Notes: generated by a model from the sequence alone, not told the origin. A DNA stretch of 64,000 nt from Spiroplasma mirum ATCC 29335 (GCF_000565195.1 NZ_CP006720.1:1054001-1118000); one strand, 5' to 3'; counted from the stretch's first letter, positions 19,660 through 33,423 are shown. Program-made: numbers and translations.

Positions 19660-20637
19660 TTAGCTTCTTGTTATTTGATCAGATTTTACTGATGTTTGTT
19701 TGGCCTTGTTTTCTTCTGTTTTTTCTAAATTTTTTAACTTTTTCTTAACTAATGAATCAGCTTTTTCTAAAGTCCGTGTTTTTGATAAATTAGTACTAGG
19801 TTGGGGTTCGGGTTGCGATAAGGATAATGAGGGATTAACTATTTCTCGTAACCTAGCAATCGGTTCTGACTCTCTAATTACTCTTAAATTTAAATTTACT
19901 GCTAAATCATTATATGAACAATTATCAATTATCTCAAAAATTTGACTAGCATTAAGAACTTGGAGCCCTTTAATCTCTACTAGTAATTTATTATAATAGT
20001 CAGGATCTGAAGCCCTGGTCAATTGTTTCAATAATGATTCTGAAATTGTTCTAGCTTTATACTCTACTTTTTCTAAAAAGAGATCATAAAATTTATTAAC
20101 TTTTGCAATTGATTCTAAAAATATTGGATTAATATCGTTTCTTGAAATATTATCTAACTTTTTTTCAATTTCTTTAAAATATGCAAGGGTTTCTTGTTTG
20201 TGTTTAGTAATCGCTTCATATTTAGGTTTCCCATCTTTTTCTAATAAATAGGAGTGATTACTTAAATTAATAAAATTTTTCATTAATAATTTTAAAGCAA
20301 TTACCTGCGGAAATTTTTGATTATTTTCCTGCATTAAATTTTTAGCGGTTGCCATAAGTTTTTTTACTTCTTCAATTTTTTCTCTTGTTTGTTGCTGTTG
20401 GTGTTCAAAATTAAGTGGTTCCTCATTAGAATTTTCTGGTTGCGGATTTGCCACATTATCGCTTTCTTGGGCTGATTGTTGTTCTTCATTTTCAAATTCT
20501 TGTTCATATTTTTTAAAAGTTATATTAAATAAAAAACAAAAGAATCATCGAAAATAACTTTTTTTCTTATAAAATTTTAATCTCCGCTTTTGTTTAGCAA
20601 TTTCTACTTCCGTTCTTTTTTTTCATCAATTAAACAT
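19660..20637 (-). CDS. coiled-coil protein with N-terminal hydrophobic segment, unknown function
   Basis: The protein has 325 residues if read from the ATG at 20637 (MFNWWKKRTEVEIAKQKRRL), which has GGAAGGATT upstream and needs TGA as Trp from the fourth codon. The shorter frame beginning MANPQPENSNEE is internal and starts at a GTG. Residues about 28-40 (KSYFRWFFCFLFNITF) are hydrophobic and flanked by lysines, perhaps a single membrane anchor. The rest is charged and helical, with a Gln/Glu-rich stretch (EQEFENEEQQSAQ) and a Lys-rich tail (LVKKKLKNLEKTEENK). The stop is at 19660. I recognise no family. It stands alone among decayed genes. Confidence 0.65.
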
Positions 20638-20853
20638 TCAATCCAATCCTTCCTTTAAAAATTAAAAATATATTTGCTCAAATAGCGTTCATAATTTTTA
20701 AATAAAAGTTTATGTTCAAACGTTATGTCAAATATTTTTTCTTTTTAAATTCATATTAATTTAAAAAATTAATATTGGGATTTTAATGAAAATTAAATTA
20801 ATTTCAGAAAAACGAACCATTAAATTTATGTAAAAGAATACATAAAAAATAAA

Positions 20854-20887
20854 AAAAGTACCTAAAAATTATTTTTTAGGTACTTTT
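20854..20887 (-). terminator. rho-independent terminator
   Basis: A 14-bp stem AAAAGTACCTAAAA / TTTTAGGTACTTTT is followed on the minus strand by TTTTTTTATTTTTT. It lies just downstream of a minus-strand gene remnant and upstream of the 325-residue gene. Confidence 0.75.
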
Positions 20888-21306
20888 AGTACTCAATTTA
20901 CATATAATTATTATAAATAATTTTTAAAAAAAAACAATAACTAATTTGAAGATTATCCCCTCTAATAGTTAGGAAAAAAATACAAATAATGGTTTTTATG
21001 TTAAGATAAAAATGGTTATAAAAAATTGAGAGTTAACCCTCCCATTGTAGTTTTATTTAATCCTATAAATTTCTGAGGTTAGTAGGGCTTTTTTTAATGC
21101 CTAATTAATTAGGCTTAAAACTAAAATTATGAACTGCAATGTTGTGGTTATTACCTGGAGAAAAACTAAAAGTTTCCTCACGGTAACCAGCCCCATTTTT
21201 TTCGAAGTTATGGAAGTGATTTTATTCTAACCATTATTGTAGCATAACTAGTAAAAAAACTTAATTTATTTTTTAAAAATACTAGTTAAATTAAAATTAT
21301 TAAAAT
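20888..21306 (-). other. region holding the 3' remnant of a lost gene
   Basis: On the minus strand a short frame around 21230-21110 reads HNFEKNGAGYREETFSFSPG then NNHNIAVHNFSFKPN and stops. The composition is protein-like and unlike the flanking A+T-rich sequence. I see no start or continuing frame. It is probably the tail of a deleted gene that ended at the 20854-20887 terminator. Confidence 0.35.
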
Positions 21307-21337
21307 AAAAAAACACATTTAATAAATGTGTTTTTTT
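21307..21337 (-). terminator. rho-independent terminator
   Basis: The sequence AAAAAAACACATT TAATA AATGTGTTTTTTT forms a stem with T runs on both strands, 11 nt after the stop of the large lipoprotein gene. Confidence 0.75.
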
Positions 21338-21348
21338 AACTTTAAATT

Positions 21349-23658
21349 TTAATAGTAACGTTTGCCGTTATAATATCAAGCAAAATCTGATAATTTATAA
21401 GATTGTTGGTTTAAATCACCTTTACCAGTGAAGACATTAATTAGGCGAGCTTCATCATCAAATTCAACAACATAACTATATTTAACTTGTTCACTGTTTG
21501 CTAAATAAGCATTGCCATCGCCATCATATGCTTTTCAGTCATTGCCATCTCAAGTTCCCTCATCTTGAGGAGCAATATTGTGCTTATCAACAGGTTTGGG
21601 ATTTGGATCTGGTGCTCAAGACGGAACTTTCCCGGTTGTTGGATCAGTATAGCCTAATGGAGAAGTATGATATTCTAATTTAGTTGAAGCATCTTTTGGC
21701 CCATAATAATCTAATTGGTAACGGACTCCCACAATTTGGCCATCTTTTACTACTTTTCCTAATTTGCTTCCATCAACCCCTGTTCCATTAGCACTAATAT
21801 ATCATTTACGATTTAAGAAAATATTATCAAATCAATCATTAGCCATTGCTTGATCAACATTATTCAATAATTTCCCTAAGTAACCATTTTTTAAATCTAA
21901 GGCATTAACAATAAAGTGGTGCATTGCTTCATTATCAGGGTTTGAACCATCACTACCATGTGCCCAAGTATTAATCATGTCAAATAATGAACCTTTAGTA
22001 TAAGTGTTATTACTACTATCTAAACCAAATTCTTTTAATAGCATTTGTCCATAATCACTTTTTGTATTAACACTAGTTAGATTTGCATTATAACCTTTGG
22101 TTGTTGGCCCATCATTATATACCTTTGTAATATGTTCAACATTTGTGGTATTAACTACAAAGTCTTCTTGGGTTGAGTCTCATTTGTAGAACCAATTAGC
22201 TAATCCGCCAATTCCTTGTAATAAATTAAATAAATCAAACCCAGGTTGATGACACATCTCTGTAACTGTTCGAATTAATAGCGCAGAATCAGTAGCCATG
22301 GTAACATATTTTAAAAGCCCATCTTGTAATTTTTTTATTTCTTCATAAATTGCTGTTGGCATCACTTGGTTAAACTTAGTAGTATCAAATTTTTGACCAG
22401 TCGCTGTTTCTTCTTTGGCGATTGCTTTTTTAAATCAGTCGCTTAAAATTGCATATCATTTTAAGAAGCGGTTTTTATGATTGGGGTTTGTTAAATCTAA
22501 ATATTGTTCTTCTTTTGCTCCACTAATAAAATATGACATAATTTCAGGATTAATTTTTTCAAGAATTCCTCCAAGATTTAAATCTTGGGCGGTACCTTTA
22601 TCATCCTTAAATTTTACTTTTAAATTATTTAAAGTATCTTTACTAAAGATTTGCAATAAAGGAGCCTCTTCTTTGATAGTATTATTACTCTCAAATCAAT
22701 CTGAATATGCTTGAACCGCTATGATTGCCATTGGTGCTGCTAATAAAAATCCCATTGTTTTTTCACCAAATTCATCAGTTGATGCTAATGGGAAAATTTT
22801 TGTTAATGTTTGAATTGTTGGCATTTCCATACCAGGTCCAAAATTAGCTAACGAACTAATTGCTAAGTTAAAGTATTTAGTTCCGTATAGATTAAATAAA
22901 TTAGAAGCTTGGTTAGCAATTTTGCTACCATAGTTAATTGTTTGTTTACCACTATTAGTTGTATACCCTAACTGCGAAGTTGTTGGCGAAGTTCCAATAA
23001 AATTATTATAAATAATATTAGATGCCCCTGGTTCCCCAGATTCACTTTGGTAGTATGGCCATCAACCTAAAGTTTTATTAACATAATCTAACACTGAATC
23101 AGCTTTTTGTGAAATACTATTAACCATTGCTCCGGTGTCATAAAATGCTCATGCGGTATTGGAATTAACTTCAAAGTCATTATTAGTAGGGCGACCACTT
23201 TCAACATTTCACTTGTTAAAATTATTCATTTCAACCATTGTATTCATAATGTCATATTTATTAACTTCACCATTATAACTACTATTTCTAGCTGATCTTG
23301 TATTTCATGTCATGTTATTTAATTTTTTGTATCCATCAATATAATCTTTAATTTTAACTTCTTGTCCTGATTTAGTTTTAAAGGTTCCTTTTAAATTTGT
23401 TCCCACATTATTTAAGAAATATTGTAAAGCAGGGAACGCGTAAGTATTCATATTTTCATGGCGAGCAGCAATTAGAATTTTTGCAATACTACTTGTGTAT
23501 TTAACTTGATTACGAATTGTGGGATCAACTTTGTCTAGTTCACTATCAAAATAACTATTGTCAACACCCCCACCATTTTTACCACGACAAGCGGTTAATG
23601 CTAATGTGGAAGACATTACTAAAGTTGATACTCCTAAAATTGAAATTAATTTTTTCAT
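21349..23658 (-). CDS. large lipoprotein
   Basis: The protein has 769 residues with about ten UGA-encoded Trp. The start at 23658 (MKKLISILGVSTLVMSS) is preferred over the ATG at 23667, because AGGAG directly abuts the upstream ATG but lies 8 nt from this one. The signal peptide ends in a lipobox (TLALTAC), so the protein is membrane-anchored outside the cell. The remainder is hydrophilic with repeated Asn/Trp/Tyr-rich segments and no domain I can name. The large size and signal resemble the paralogous lipoproteins (MOLPALP-type) of spiroplasmas, but this is not proven. It is the last gene of the minus-strand run from the HxlR regulator through two giant permeases, which suggests a shared surface function. 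Confidence 0.8.
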
Positions 23659-23747
23659 TATTTTCATCTCCTATCATATGTAAACTAATATTGTTATTAA
23701 TTATTAAAATAAAGTTTGATAAATTAAATCAATGAAAATAAGATAAT

Positions 23748-24590
23748 CTAGTTAATTAACACCTGGCGGTAACCATTAATAAACGTATCGGTATTTTTAA
23801 ATCAAGTGTTATATTTTAAATTATTATGCTTAATTTTAAATAGCAATGATTCTTGATCTAAAATTTCTTCGCCTTCTTTGGTTTCTTGTTTTTTATGGTA
23901 AATAAAGAAAGTTAAAATTGCAAATAATTCAATAATACTTTCTAAAAAGAAATCTTGGAGGAAATCTTTAAATTGTAAATTTTGATCACTAGTTGTAATA
24001 TAAATATTACATAATGCTAAAAAACGAATAACAAAAAACCATCACATAAATTTTTTTACTAAAGTTAACATTGCATCATTATTAACACGTAACATTAATA
24101 AAAAAATTAGTCCTGTTTCAATTAAAATTCCGCAAGTTATAGTAATTATTTTTAAAGTCATTATTGTTTTTGTAAAGTAAATAAAAAGTTTAAATAAAGT
24201 CACACTTAAAATAATCATAAAAATAATACTAAATAATTTATAAAATTCAGCCCCGATATTATGATATTTATAAGCAACAATTGCCGTTGTTAAAAAAATT
24301 AAACCTAAAATCAAATTAACTCAAAACATTAGACTAGGATGATAAATTGCTAATATATAAATTAATAATAAATTAAAGGAATAAATAATTATGGCCCCTA
24401 AGACTAGGGATAAGAAAAACTGCATTAAATTATTTTTCTTGGTTTTTTTAAAACTATAACGAATATTATAAAAAATTGTATACGAATGCATCACTAAAAT
24501 AAAAATAAAAAGGAATCAAAAAAATGATGATTTAAAAATTATATTTACCACCTCATTAATAAACACAATTTTTTCATTAAAGAAATTCAT
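23748..24590 (-). CDS. multi-pass membrane protein, unknown function
   Basis: The frame gives 280 residues from MNFFNEKIVFINEVVNIIFK, behind AGGGGA, to NTDTFINGYRQVLIN. About six transmembrane helices are visible at roughly 18-42, 58-90, 95-112, 125-150, 155-180 and 190-205. A charged C-terminal tail follows (YHKKQETKEGEEILDQESLL). UGA is read as Trp. It lies between the lipoprotein (start 90 nt downstream) and the first giant permease (stop 144 nt upstream), all on the same strand. I recognise no family; an accessory subunit of the permease system is a guess from position. Confidence 0.7.
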
Positions 24591-24734
24591 TGAATCCCCT
24601 GCTTTCTCTTTGTAATCTAATTATATACTTTTCAAAAATACTTGCAATTAGATTAAAATTGAAGTTTAAATCTGAAAATCTTTTTTTACCGAAGTAAATT
24701 AGTTTAAAAAAATCTAAATAAGATTTATTTAAAT

Positions 24735-27700
24735 TTATATTTCATTAGCATTAATTTGTTCTTGAATACTCATGTGTTTAATTTTATAATTTAAAATTCA
24801 ATAAGTCACAGCATAAATAGCAACTATAAAGAAGAATGTAATTGGAATAATTAATCATGGGAATCCTAACGGAATAATAACTGAACTTGTCATTGAGAAA
24901 CCATACATTCCTAACTTAACAATTAATCACATAATTCCAACCCCAACTCCCCAGGCAATCACCACAAATGGTGTGAAAATTCCTAACATTAAACTATTAA
25001 CTTCTCAGTTGGAGTATCCTAACGACTTCATTACCGCAATAAATTTCAAGAAACTATTAACAAATGATTCAGTCATAATATAAATAATAATAATGGCTGC
25101 CATAATGGTAATTATCACAAACAAGGTCGAAAGAATTGTTGAAATAACAGCTAATTTTTCAATAACTTGGTTTTTAATAATTAAATAATCTGTTTTTCCA
25201 ATTGCCCCTCCCATTGAACCATTCATAAAATCAATCATTGAATAAGTACTATTTGAGGATGATAAATTATATCGTCCAGTCTGGTCAACTTGATTGGGAT
25301 ACTTACTAAATTTTCCATTAAATCATGATAAGGGGTTATTTTTTTGATCTTGGGGATATAAATTAGCAGTTGTTGTGGGATAACCAAGAATTTGGTTCGC
25401 CACTTTTTGGTTAATATATGCCCTAGGAATATCATATGATTCTTGTAATCCAATAACATTATAAAATACTTGTTTTTTAGTAACTCTAATTTTTAATAAT
25501 CCCTGTTTAAATGCTTCACGATATCAATTTGTCGGAAAGCCGGTTGTTAAATCACCAAGCCCATTAATTTCACGGTCATAACGAGAGGCAAACGGATGAA
25601 TTTTAATATACCCTTTTCCATCATCTTCCACAACTTTTTGGTCGGGGTAAATTGCAGGGTCGGGGTTAGTATCTAATAAACCTGGCAATTTTTTACCCGT
25701 TGTCTCACTTACACTTGGGGTCATAAAAGCACCGGCTGGTGGTTTTGGTAATCTTAAAGTAAAATTAGCTAAATTATAGTAATCTTGTGGTGTTCCTGAC
25801 TGATCACTAAAACCAAAACGGTTAATTGAACTAGAACCAACAGTTAATTTTGTTAAATCCATTTTAAAAGGATCAGTTTGATTATTATTAAAACCACTAG
25901 GAGGCTCATAACCCCAATCTAATTGACTAACTGGAACACATGTATTAGGAGTATAACAAAATTGCAACGTATTACTTTCGACATTAGCGGGGAAAATATC
26001 ACCTGGTTTAATGCCATATTTTTTTTGGACAACTTCATTAATCACCATCGGAATTAAGGCATTCTTATTTTTATTAATATCTAACGTAGCACTTTCTGCT
26101 AGTTGACGTTTTAGACTATGGTTAGGAAACACAATAGTTTTATTATTCCCATTAATTCCATAAGTGAATAAACCAATGCTATTTTTAATTTGTGAATTAA
26201 AACCAGTATATAAATCTTCATCCTGACGATTATAAGTTGAAGTACCAAAAGTAAAATTAAACTGTTCTTTTGCTAATTCATTTTTTAACCACATATTTTT
26301 AATTTTACCAGGTAGCATTCCATCAGTAGCATGCTGCACACAATAAGTTCAACGGTCAATGACATTCGGATCAGTTGGGATAATTGGTTGTTTACCAAAT
26401 GCCATTGGTAAGGTTGTACATACTAACGTGTTAATTTGGTTTTCAATATCGCGGTTTTGTCCAGAACGTTGATATAAATCATAAAAAGCCCCAATTGATA
26501 AGCTTGCTCCCTTCCCGGCCATAAAGTTAAATACTATCATATTATTAATATCTAGCGCATATTTCCCCGGATTAGTAGCTAACACATCATTGGTTGTTAA
26601 CCAATTACCGCTTTTATAAAAGTATTTTGTAATTAATGAATTATTTTCCAATGGGTAGATTGGATATTGCGAAGCTTGCGGACCATTCCAATCATATAAC
26701 TGATAACGAGAAAACGGAATATTTCCAACAACATTATTATAACCATACTCATTTTCATAAGCTAAATTCCGATAATAATCATCGCTCACCTTATTAATTG
26801 AAGTGGGAATTAAAATCGCAAAAGTTAAGGATAAACTAGCAACAAAGAAGGTTAAAAAGAACCACCCAATTTTTTTCAAGGAAATTGCCATAATAATAAA
26901 ACGGAATTTATTATTAAAATGTTTAAAATGAACGCGGCTAGTAATTTTTTCAATTCACTTATTAGGATGAATATTCTTATTTGGATTTAATAAATCTAAC
27001 GGACTAATTGATAATTGCCGAGCAGCGGTAAATAAAATTACACTAACAGTTACAATTAAAATTAAGCCAAAACAAATTACTAATGGGATCGGATTAAAAG
27101 AAAATACACTCGGGATGACAAAATATTTATTAAAGACTACCATAATTGGATACTGTAACACAACTCCAATTAATCATCCTAATGGTACTCCGACCAGGGT
27201 AACAAAAATTGAATATACTAAATAAGAACTAGCAATATGCATTCCGGTATAACCATTGGCTTTTAAAATTCCATTTTCAACTTTTTCCTGGTTAATAATT
27301 TTTTTAATTAAAATAACTAGAGTAAAAATTAAAATTAGTAAGAAAATAACAACTAAAGTAATACTTACCGCACGATAAATTTTAATTGAAGTTCCTAATA
27401 ATGAATAACGAACATAAATTAATTTCGTATCATCACGGTTTAAAATAGGAGCATTTTTATTAGTTGGAGTATTTAATGATAAATAATCACTTGCTAAATA
27501 TGTTTTAAAGCGTTCTAAATCAGTTAATTTTTGGTTCGGACGTTGGTAAGATAAAAACGCTGTACTATCTTCTTCAATATCTAAATCGGGAGCAATATTA
27601 TTTTGTAAACGAAATACTTGTGGTGAAACATATACCACAGAATCTATTTCTAAATCAGGAAAAACATCCGTATTATAAATTGTCGGGTAAATATTAGCCA

Positions 27701-29003
27701 CATCTCCCCCAATGGCACCCACAAAAAAGCCAGTATTTTGACCAATTGTTAACTGATCTCCTAAACTTAAATTGTGATTTTTAGCATACTGAGGAGTAAT
27801 AATAACATACACTGAATTGGTTGAATCATTAATATCAAATTTACTATATTTACTAATAATTTTTAATTGATCATAATCTAATAATTGTTGTCAATTAATA
27901 ACTTTAAATTTAACATTTGAAGCTAAATCTCAATATTCATATTGCTCACGCATTTGAATTGCAAAATTTGTCGCATCTCCAACTAGTTGATAATAACTAC
28001 TTGTAAAAGCATAAGGTCCATATTCCTTCCCATTACGTAAGTTATTTTTAAAATCAGCATTCGTATTTTTTGAATTATAAAAATCATTAACAGTAAAAGT
28101 AGCATTATTAATATTATAGTTAAATCCTGGTTCTGAATTATTAGTAATTGTCGGTGAATAATACATTTTAACTGAATTTAATAATTGCGAATTATCAGTT
28201 TTGTATAACATGCTAAAATTACCATCTAAACCTTTAGTATAAATCTCATTTAAAATATCAGTTTGGTTAGGAAGATCTTTTTGTGGAGTTCCTTTACTAT
28301 AATCAATGTCTTTTAACCAAACATTTCCGGTGGTTGGGTTAATAAAATCAGCAATTTTTTGACGATTTGCACTATCATCACTAGTAATCCCCACATGGTT
28401 AGCATAGGCCACTAATAAATTAATGGTATTTTTTGAGATGTCACTCTTCACAAAATTTTCCATAAAATAAGTAATAACATCAATATTAGAAAATTGTTTT
28501 GTATTCGGATTATAAAAACTACCAATTAATGATTTACGAAAATTATCATTATCAACATTAAAATTATATAAACCGTTATTAGTAAATTTTAAAGGGTTAG
28601 TGGGATCATTAATTTCAATGCTACTAACTTGTCCCCCACTAATAATAATTTTAATATTATCAGGATTAATTTTTTTTAAAACATGATTGTCACCTAAACT
28701 TAAAAATGGCAAGGTTTTTGTTTTTCCCGCCTTATCCGTAATCATGTGATACTCATTATCAAAAGCAAACCAAGGAATAATTGTTTCAACATTATGAGTG
28801 CTTTTTTTCTTACTATTATAATTTAAAAGATAGTCATAGTTAAAAGTTCCTTGCCCCATAAAACGATAAGCATCTGTTAACCGTTCATTGACAATTCAAG
28901 AAACAGATAATAGCAATGTTGAAAGAATAACTAAAATTACAAATATTAAAATTTGAGTTTTTTCCTTCAACATATTCTTAAATGTTTGTCAAAACAATAA
29001 CAT
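24735..29003 (-). CDS. giant FtsX/MacB-like ABC transporter permease
   Basis: The frame is open for 1422 residues under code 4. The second ATG of AAAATGTATG is used (MLLFWQTFKNMLKEKTQILI), 7 nt from AAAAGGAG. There is an N-terminal helix at about 15-35 and then a very large extracellular region (about 40-380). The first FtsX-type helix bundle is at about 480-680: VTLVVIFLLILIFTLVILIK, the motif GILKANGYTG, then VPLGWLIG and ARQLSISPLDLL. A second helix and extracellular domain (about 710-1245) follows, then a C-terminal FtsX bundle with FIAVMKSLGYSN. The doubled FtsX layout and the lysine-glycine-tyrosine signature are family traits. Such permeases drive extracellular work (lipoprotein handling, peptide export) using a separate ATPase, which is absent here. 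Confidence 0.88.
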
Positions 29004-29126
29004 ACATTTTCTCCTTTTGTTTACCAATAGTTATTAGGAAAATAATTCCTACTGGGTGCGAACTTTTAAACATTCTGGCTTTGTTTAAACATTATACTAA
29101 TTAATTATATGCTATTTCTTAATAAT

Positions 29127-29678
29127 TTAAAAATAAAAATAACTAAAAATTGCATACCCTACTGTTCCTGTAAAGCTAAGACCACTAAAAGTAATGGCAA
29201 TTACTTCGTTAACCCCGGCTTTAATTCCAACAAAAGATGATAAGGTATAATTAAATTTTCAAGGATTATTATCTCCTAATGGTGCTCCTTTTAAATAAGA
29301 ACTGTACTCAAAAAGACCAGCAAAATTAACCGTAATTAAACTAAATACAATTGACATTAAAACTGTACCCCCAATGGCAATTGGTAAATATTCTATTAAT
29401 GAATCATTATTAAAGTAACTAACAATCCCATAAGTAAGATAACTAAGCAAAATTAAGAGTCCAAATAAAAATATTAATAATAAAAATAACGGTTCGGAAT
29501 GTGACCAGTTGATATGATGATTATCATCAAAATAGTTTTTAATTCACTGCGAATTATTTCAAGAAGTGTCTTTTAAAATTGCATTATTTGTTGTTGCAAA
29601 GGTAATAATACTAAAAATTAATGTTACAAACACAAAAATAATCGTAAAAGAAAAAACAGAAATTTTAAACTTATTCAT
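29127..29678 (-). CDS. membrane protein between two giant permeases, unknown function
   Basis: The protein has 183 residues and starts MNKFKISVFSFTIIFVFVTL behind AAAGGAG. Four helices are visible: about 7-30, 68-92, 100-122 and 150-175. An extracytoplasmic Trp/His/Asn-rich loop (SWNNSQWIKNYFDDNHHINW) lies between the first two. UGA encodes Trp in the loop. Gaps to the permeases on each side are 123 and 184 nt. I recognise no family. Its conserved position inside the cluster would be worth testing. Confidence 0.7.
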
Positions 29679-29862
29679 TTAAGGTCTCCTTTGTAATTTT
29701 AGTTAAGTATTTTTAACCCTTTATTATTGCTAGTTCTTTGATAGTTTTTCTTACCAATATAATAACGAAATATAGTTTTATTAACAATAGATAATAACTA
29801 AAAAAATAAAAAAATTATTTGTATTTCAAACAAAATTTTAGTGTGAAACAAATAATTTTTAA

Positions 29863-32800
29863 CTATGCAATCGTAATATTTGTTAACCGGTTATTTTTAA
29901 TTCTTCATAATCCTAAGCTTATTGTAACACCTAAAATAATTAAAATAACGGCAATGGTAATTCCTACTACGGATAAATCAAATGGTAAGCCCAAGAGCAT
30001 TCCACTTTTTTGGAACAAGACATTAATAATAATTTCTCATGCTAGTTCGGAAACAAAATAACTTAATAAATATCCAATTATAACTGCTAATAAATAAAAT
30101 CCTAACACCATAAAGACAATTTTGCGAACTTTATATCCTAAAACTTTTAAAGTTAGAATAATTCGTTTATTTTCATCTAACACCATACTAATTAGCACAG
30201 CCAGAATCAAGGCCACAATAATAACTGTTAAGATTTCCAGAACTGTTAAGACATCATTAACTGTTTCCATTCCCTTACCAAAAATTTCCCGCAAGGTATC
30301 AAATGGTCATATTTTATTGAACCCGTTAATTAATTTGGTATTTGCTCTTAATTCTGCAGCCTTCCCAATATCAATTTTAGGAGTTCCCCCACTGGTATCT
30401 CATAAAGTAAAATCATAATCATCTTTTAGCGAAAAGGCCGATAAAATTCGATATGGCTGTAATATTCCTCCGTTATTATCAATTTTTGTTGCAATTGAAT
30501 TATGATAAGGGATTGTGGGAAATGGGACACCTTTCCCCAATAAATTTATTCACTGATTCATTACAATTTGTAAAGAATTCTCATTGGTATATAAATTACC
30601 AGAACTAATATCAGCATCATCACTACCAATTACTTTAAAATTAACTGGCACATAGCCAATCATATTAGTTATACGAACATTAACAGTAATGACATCCCCG
30701 GGGTTCACATGCGAGGATTCATAAACCCGTTTTGCTAGGACAGTCGGAATTGGTTCGTTAATTGCTTTTTGGGGATTATTACCAACAGGCGTTGAAGAAA
30801 TTGTATAACCAAATACCTTATTCTGAACATCTTGTAAACTTAAATGACGAGATTCAAAATTAAAATAACTATCACGAAATTCTTGTTGAGCTGGTAATCC
30901 TACTGCAAACAAATCACTAACGGGGTTATCCGCATTCTTATCATCATAAGGCCCTCACCGCGTTGGTTTTGAAGTATAGGGCATATCAAACTGCGGATTG
31001 TAAACCATATAAGGACCAAAATATATTTTTGGGTACAATCCCCCTGTTAAACTACTTAGATTTCGAATTGTAATTAAAATTTGACTAATTTCTTTAATTT
31101 GGTCAGGAATTACTCCTTGTTGTTCTAAAATAGTTTGGATTCACGGACTTGATAATAAATTTAGTAAATAATCTCAGCCATTAACTTCGGTCCCATTTGC
31201 AATCACTTTGTAATTAACAATTGCTTTCAAAGTTTCGGAATCTAATAATGGGTACTTACCATTTTCAATACTAATTTTACTTTTTGGAGTGGGATTATTT
31301 GGATCACCAATAATATTTAAGAAGTCCCCACATACCGAAGGAGCAATCGGATAAGCAGTCGGTGTAGCTAAGGCTGGGAAACATAACAAGGGATTAGGAA
31401 AATTAAAAGTCTTCCCATTATTTAAAATTTTTGCCGGATGAAATTTTGCTGCTTCATCTTGCGTTGATAGCCACTGATAAGTTGTCCCACCTTTTGTTTC
31501 AGTAGTAACATCTTCTTGGTCATAACTTGTTATTAAATATGACTTAACATCATCTTTAAAATAACGGAAAGAATTTTTAACAACATTCTTCGCCATTACC
31601 CCCGCATCAAGTTGGAACATTAATAAAAACGAAGCAAAGGTTAAAACAACCATTACCATTATTCATTTTCCTAATGATTTTAGAGCAAAGGTAAACGATA
31701 AGTGAACGTTAAAAGATAATCCTAAATGTCAAATTTTTTTATGTTGTTTTTTAACTTTGCGAGTTTTAAAACTTAGATTATTACTTTTTAAATCATAGAT
31801 TAAATCAAGCACACCTCGGTTTAATAAAATAAAGGCGATTGTAAAAGCTAAAATAATAAATGCAACTGGGACAAAAATAATTGCGCTGGTAAAAATTAAG
31901 GGGTTAAAATAAAACATTGTTAATGGTAACCCAATTGAATAAATGTTTAAACTAGTAAAATACATTTGCATTGGAATACTTAATGCTCATCCTAACACAC
32001 AACCAATAATCATTGTAAAAACAATGTTGCAAGTGAAGATAAAAGCTAATTTATATTTCTGGTATCCTAATGCTTTTAAAACTCCAATTTGGCGTTTTTG
32101 ATTCTCGATATCTTTTTTGATAAAGAAACCAATAATAATTGCAATAATAATTGAACAAGCAATCGCAATTGAACCATCAATAATAAAACTAGCATTTGTT
32201 AGCATTACCACTTGGCCAGGAAATGAATTCGAAAAACTAGTGATTATATCATCGGCGGACACAAAATAATTATTTAAAGCATCACTCAAGAGCTTAATGC
32301 GACTCGCTCCGGTTAACCCCCTACTAATATTAATATAAGCAGTTAAAGTTTCAAAACCGTTTGGAAATACTGCTTCAATGTTTTTAAAATCATTGGCATT
32401 ACCATATAATAATGCGCCGTTTTTAAAATCAATTGAAGTGTTACTTTGAACAAGGGTTACCATATTTGCCAAAACCGGATAAATATCACTATACTTAGTT
32501 GCCCATCCTTTAACTTTGTAAATCATATTTTCACTACCCGCATTTTGGAAAGATAAGTTTAAATTACCCCCAACCGGAATTCCATTATAATCACCATATT
32601 GGCGGGAGATATAAATTGAGCCCTGGTCAATTGTTTGGATTAATTTATTTTTATCAGCATCATAAACAGTATTAAAAGGAGCTCGAAAAACATTATCACT
32701 TCGTCAACTATCCCCATCATAAAATAACTGGTCTGGATTTTTATAGACCGCAGAAATGTTATAATATTGAACATCACTGTTAATTAAACTTTTAAAAGTA

Positions 32801-33363
32801 AATAAATAATTTAAAGAATAACTAATATCTAATTGAATATGGGGATTATTAATAATTTTATCTAAACCACTATCATGGGGATGTAAAATAATATAGTTCA
32901 ATAAGGCCGCTTGTAAACTCTCATTATAGTTTTTATGCAAGCTTGTAAAAGAAGCTGTTCCAGTAGTTGGGTTTAAATATAGTGGGGGAGTTGTTCAAGT
33001 ACATAATTGATCATCATTGGTACATTGTAAATTACTTAAATCAGATTTAATTGTATTAAATGTTAACTTATTAGCATCAATTTTACTTTCATCATAAAAC
33101 TCACTCAAAAATTTTCGGTTGAGTTTATTATATTCTCCCGTTGAAAAAATATTATTATCAATAAATAACCTATCCGCTTTAACTTTATACTGATATGTAC
33201 CACTATAATGAGCTAAATCTTTCACCCCATTTTTAACTTGAAAAACAGAAGAAAATAATGCAGTAAAGGTTAACATTGCTGCAATAACAAAAAATATTAA
33301 ACCAATAAACTGGGTTATTTTTTTAAGAAACCCCCGGGTTGCTTCACAAAATAAATTCTTCAT
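29863..33363 (-). CDS. giant FtsX/MacB-like ABC transporter permease
   Basis: This is a continuous 1166-residue frame under code 4, from MKNLFCEATRGFLKKITQFI to NRLTNITIA. Helix 1 is at about 18-38. A large extracellular domain follows, with a Cys pair in NLQCTNDDQLC. The first FtsX bundle (about 375-540) has RQIGVLKALGYQKYKLAFI and then a three-helix group. A second signal-like helix (about 560-580) and extracellular domain precede the C-terminal FtsX bundle (about 1025-1150) with ILTLKVLGYKVRKIVFMVLG. The ribosome binding site is weak (GAAAGAT). A TATAAT at 33423-33418 suggests its own promoter. It is paralogous in layout to the 1422-residue permease and to the frameshifted one at 45.4 kb. 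Confidence 0.87.
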
Positions 33364-33417
33364 TTGGTAACTATCTTTCTAAATTATCCTTTATTTTCCC
33401 TAATCTTTATAAAATAT

Positions 33418-33423
33418 ATTATA
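33418..33423 (-). promoter_or_regulatory. -10 box upstream of the giant permease gene
   Basis: A perfect TATAAT on the minus strand lies 55 nt before the permease ATG. No convincing -35 box sits at the standard distance, so this is a partial match only. Confidence 0.4.

Noticed and set aside
25235-25459. Minus-strand frame of 74 codons
   Set aside because: It is in another frame of the giant permease, whose own frame is continuous here under code 4.
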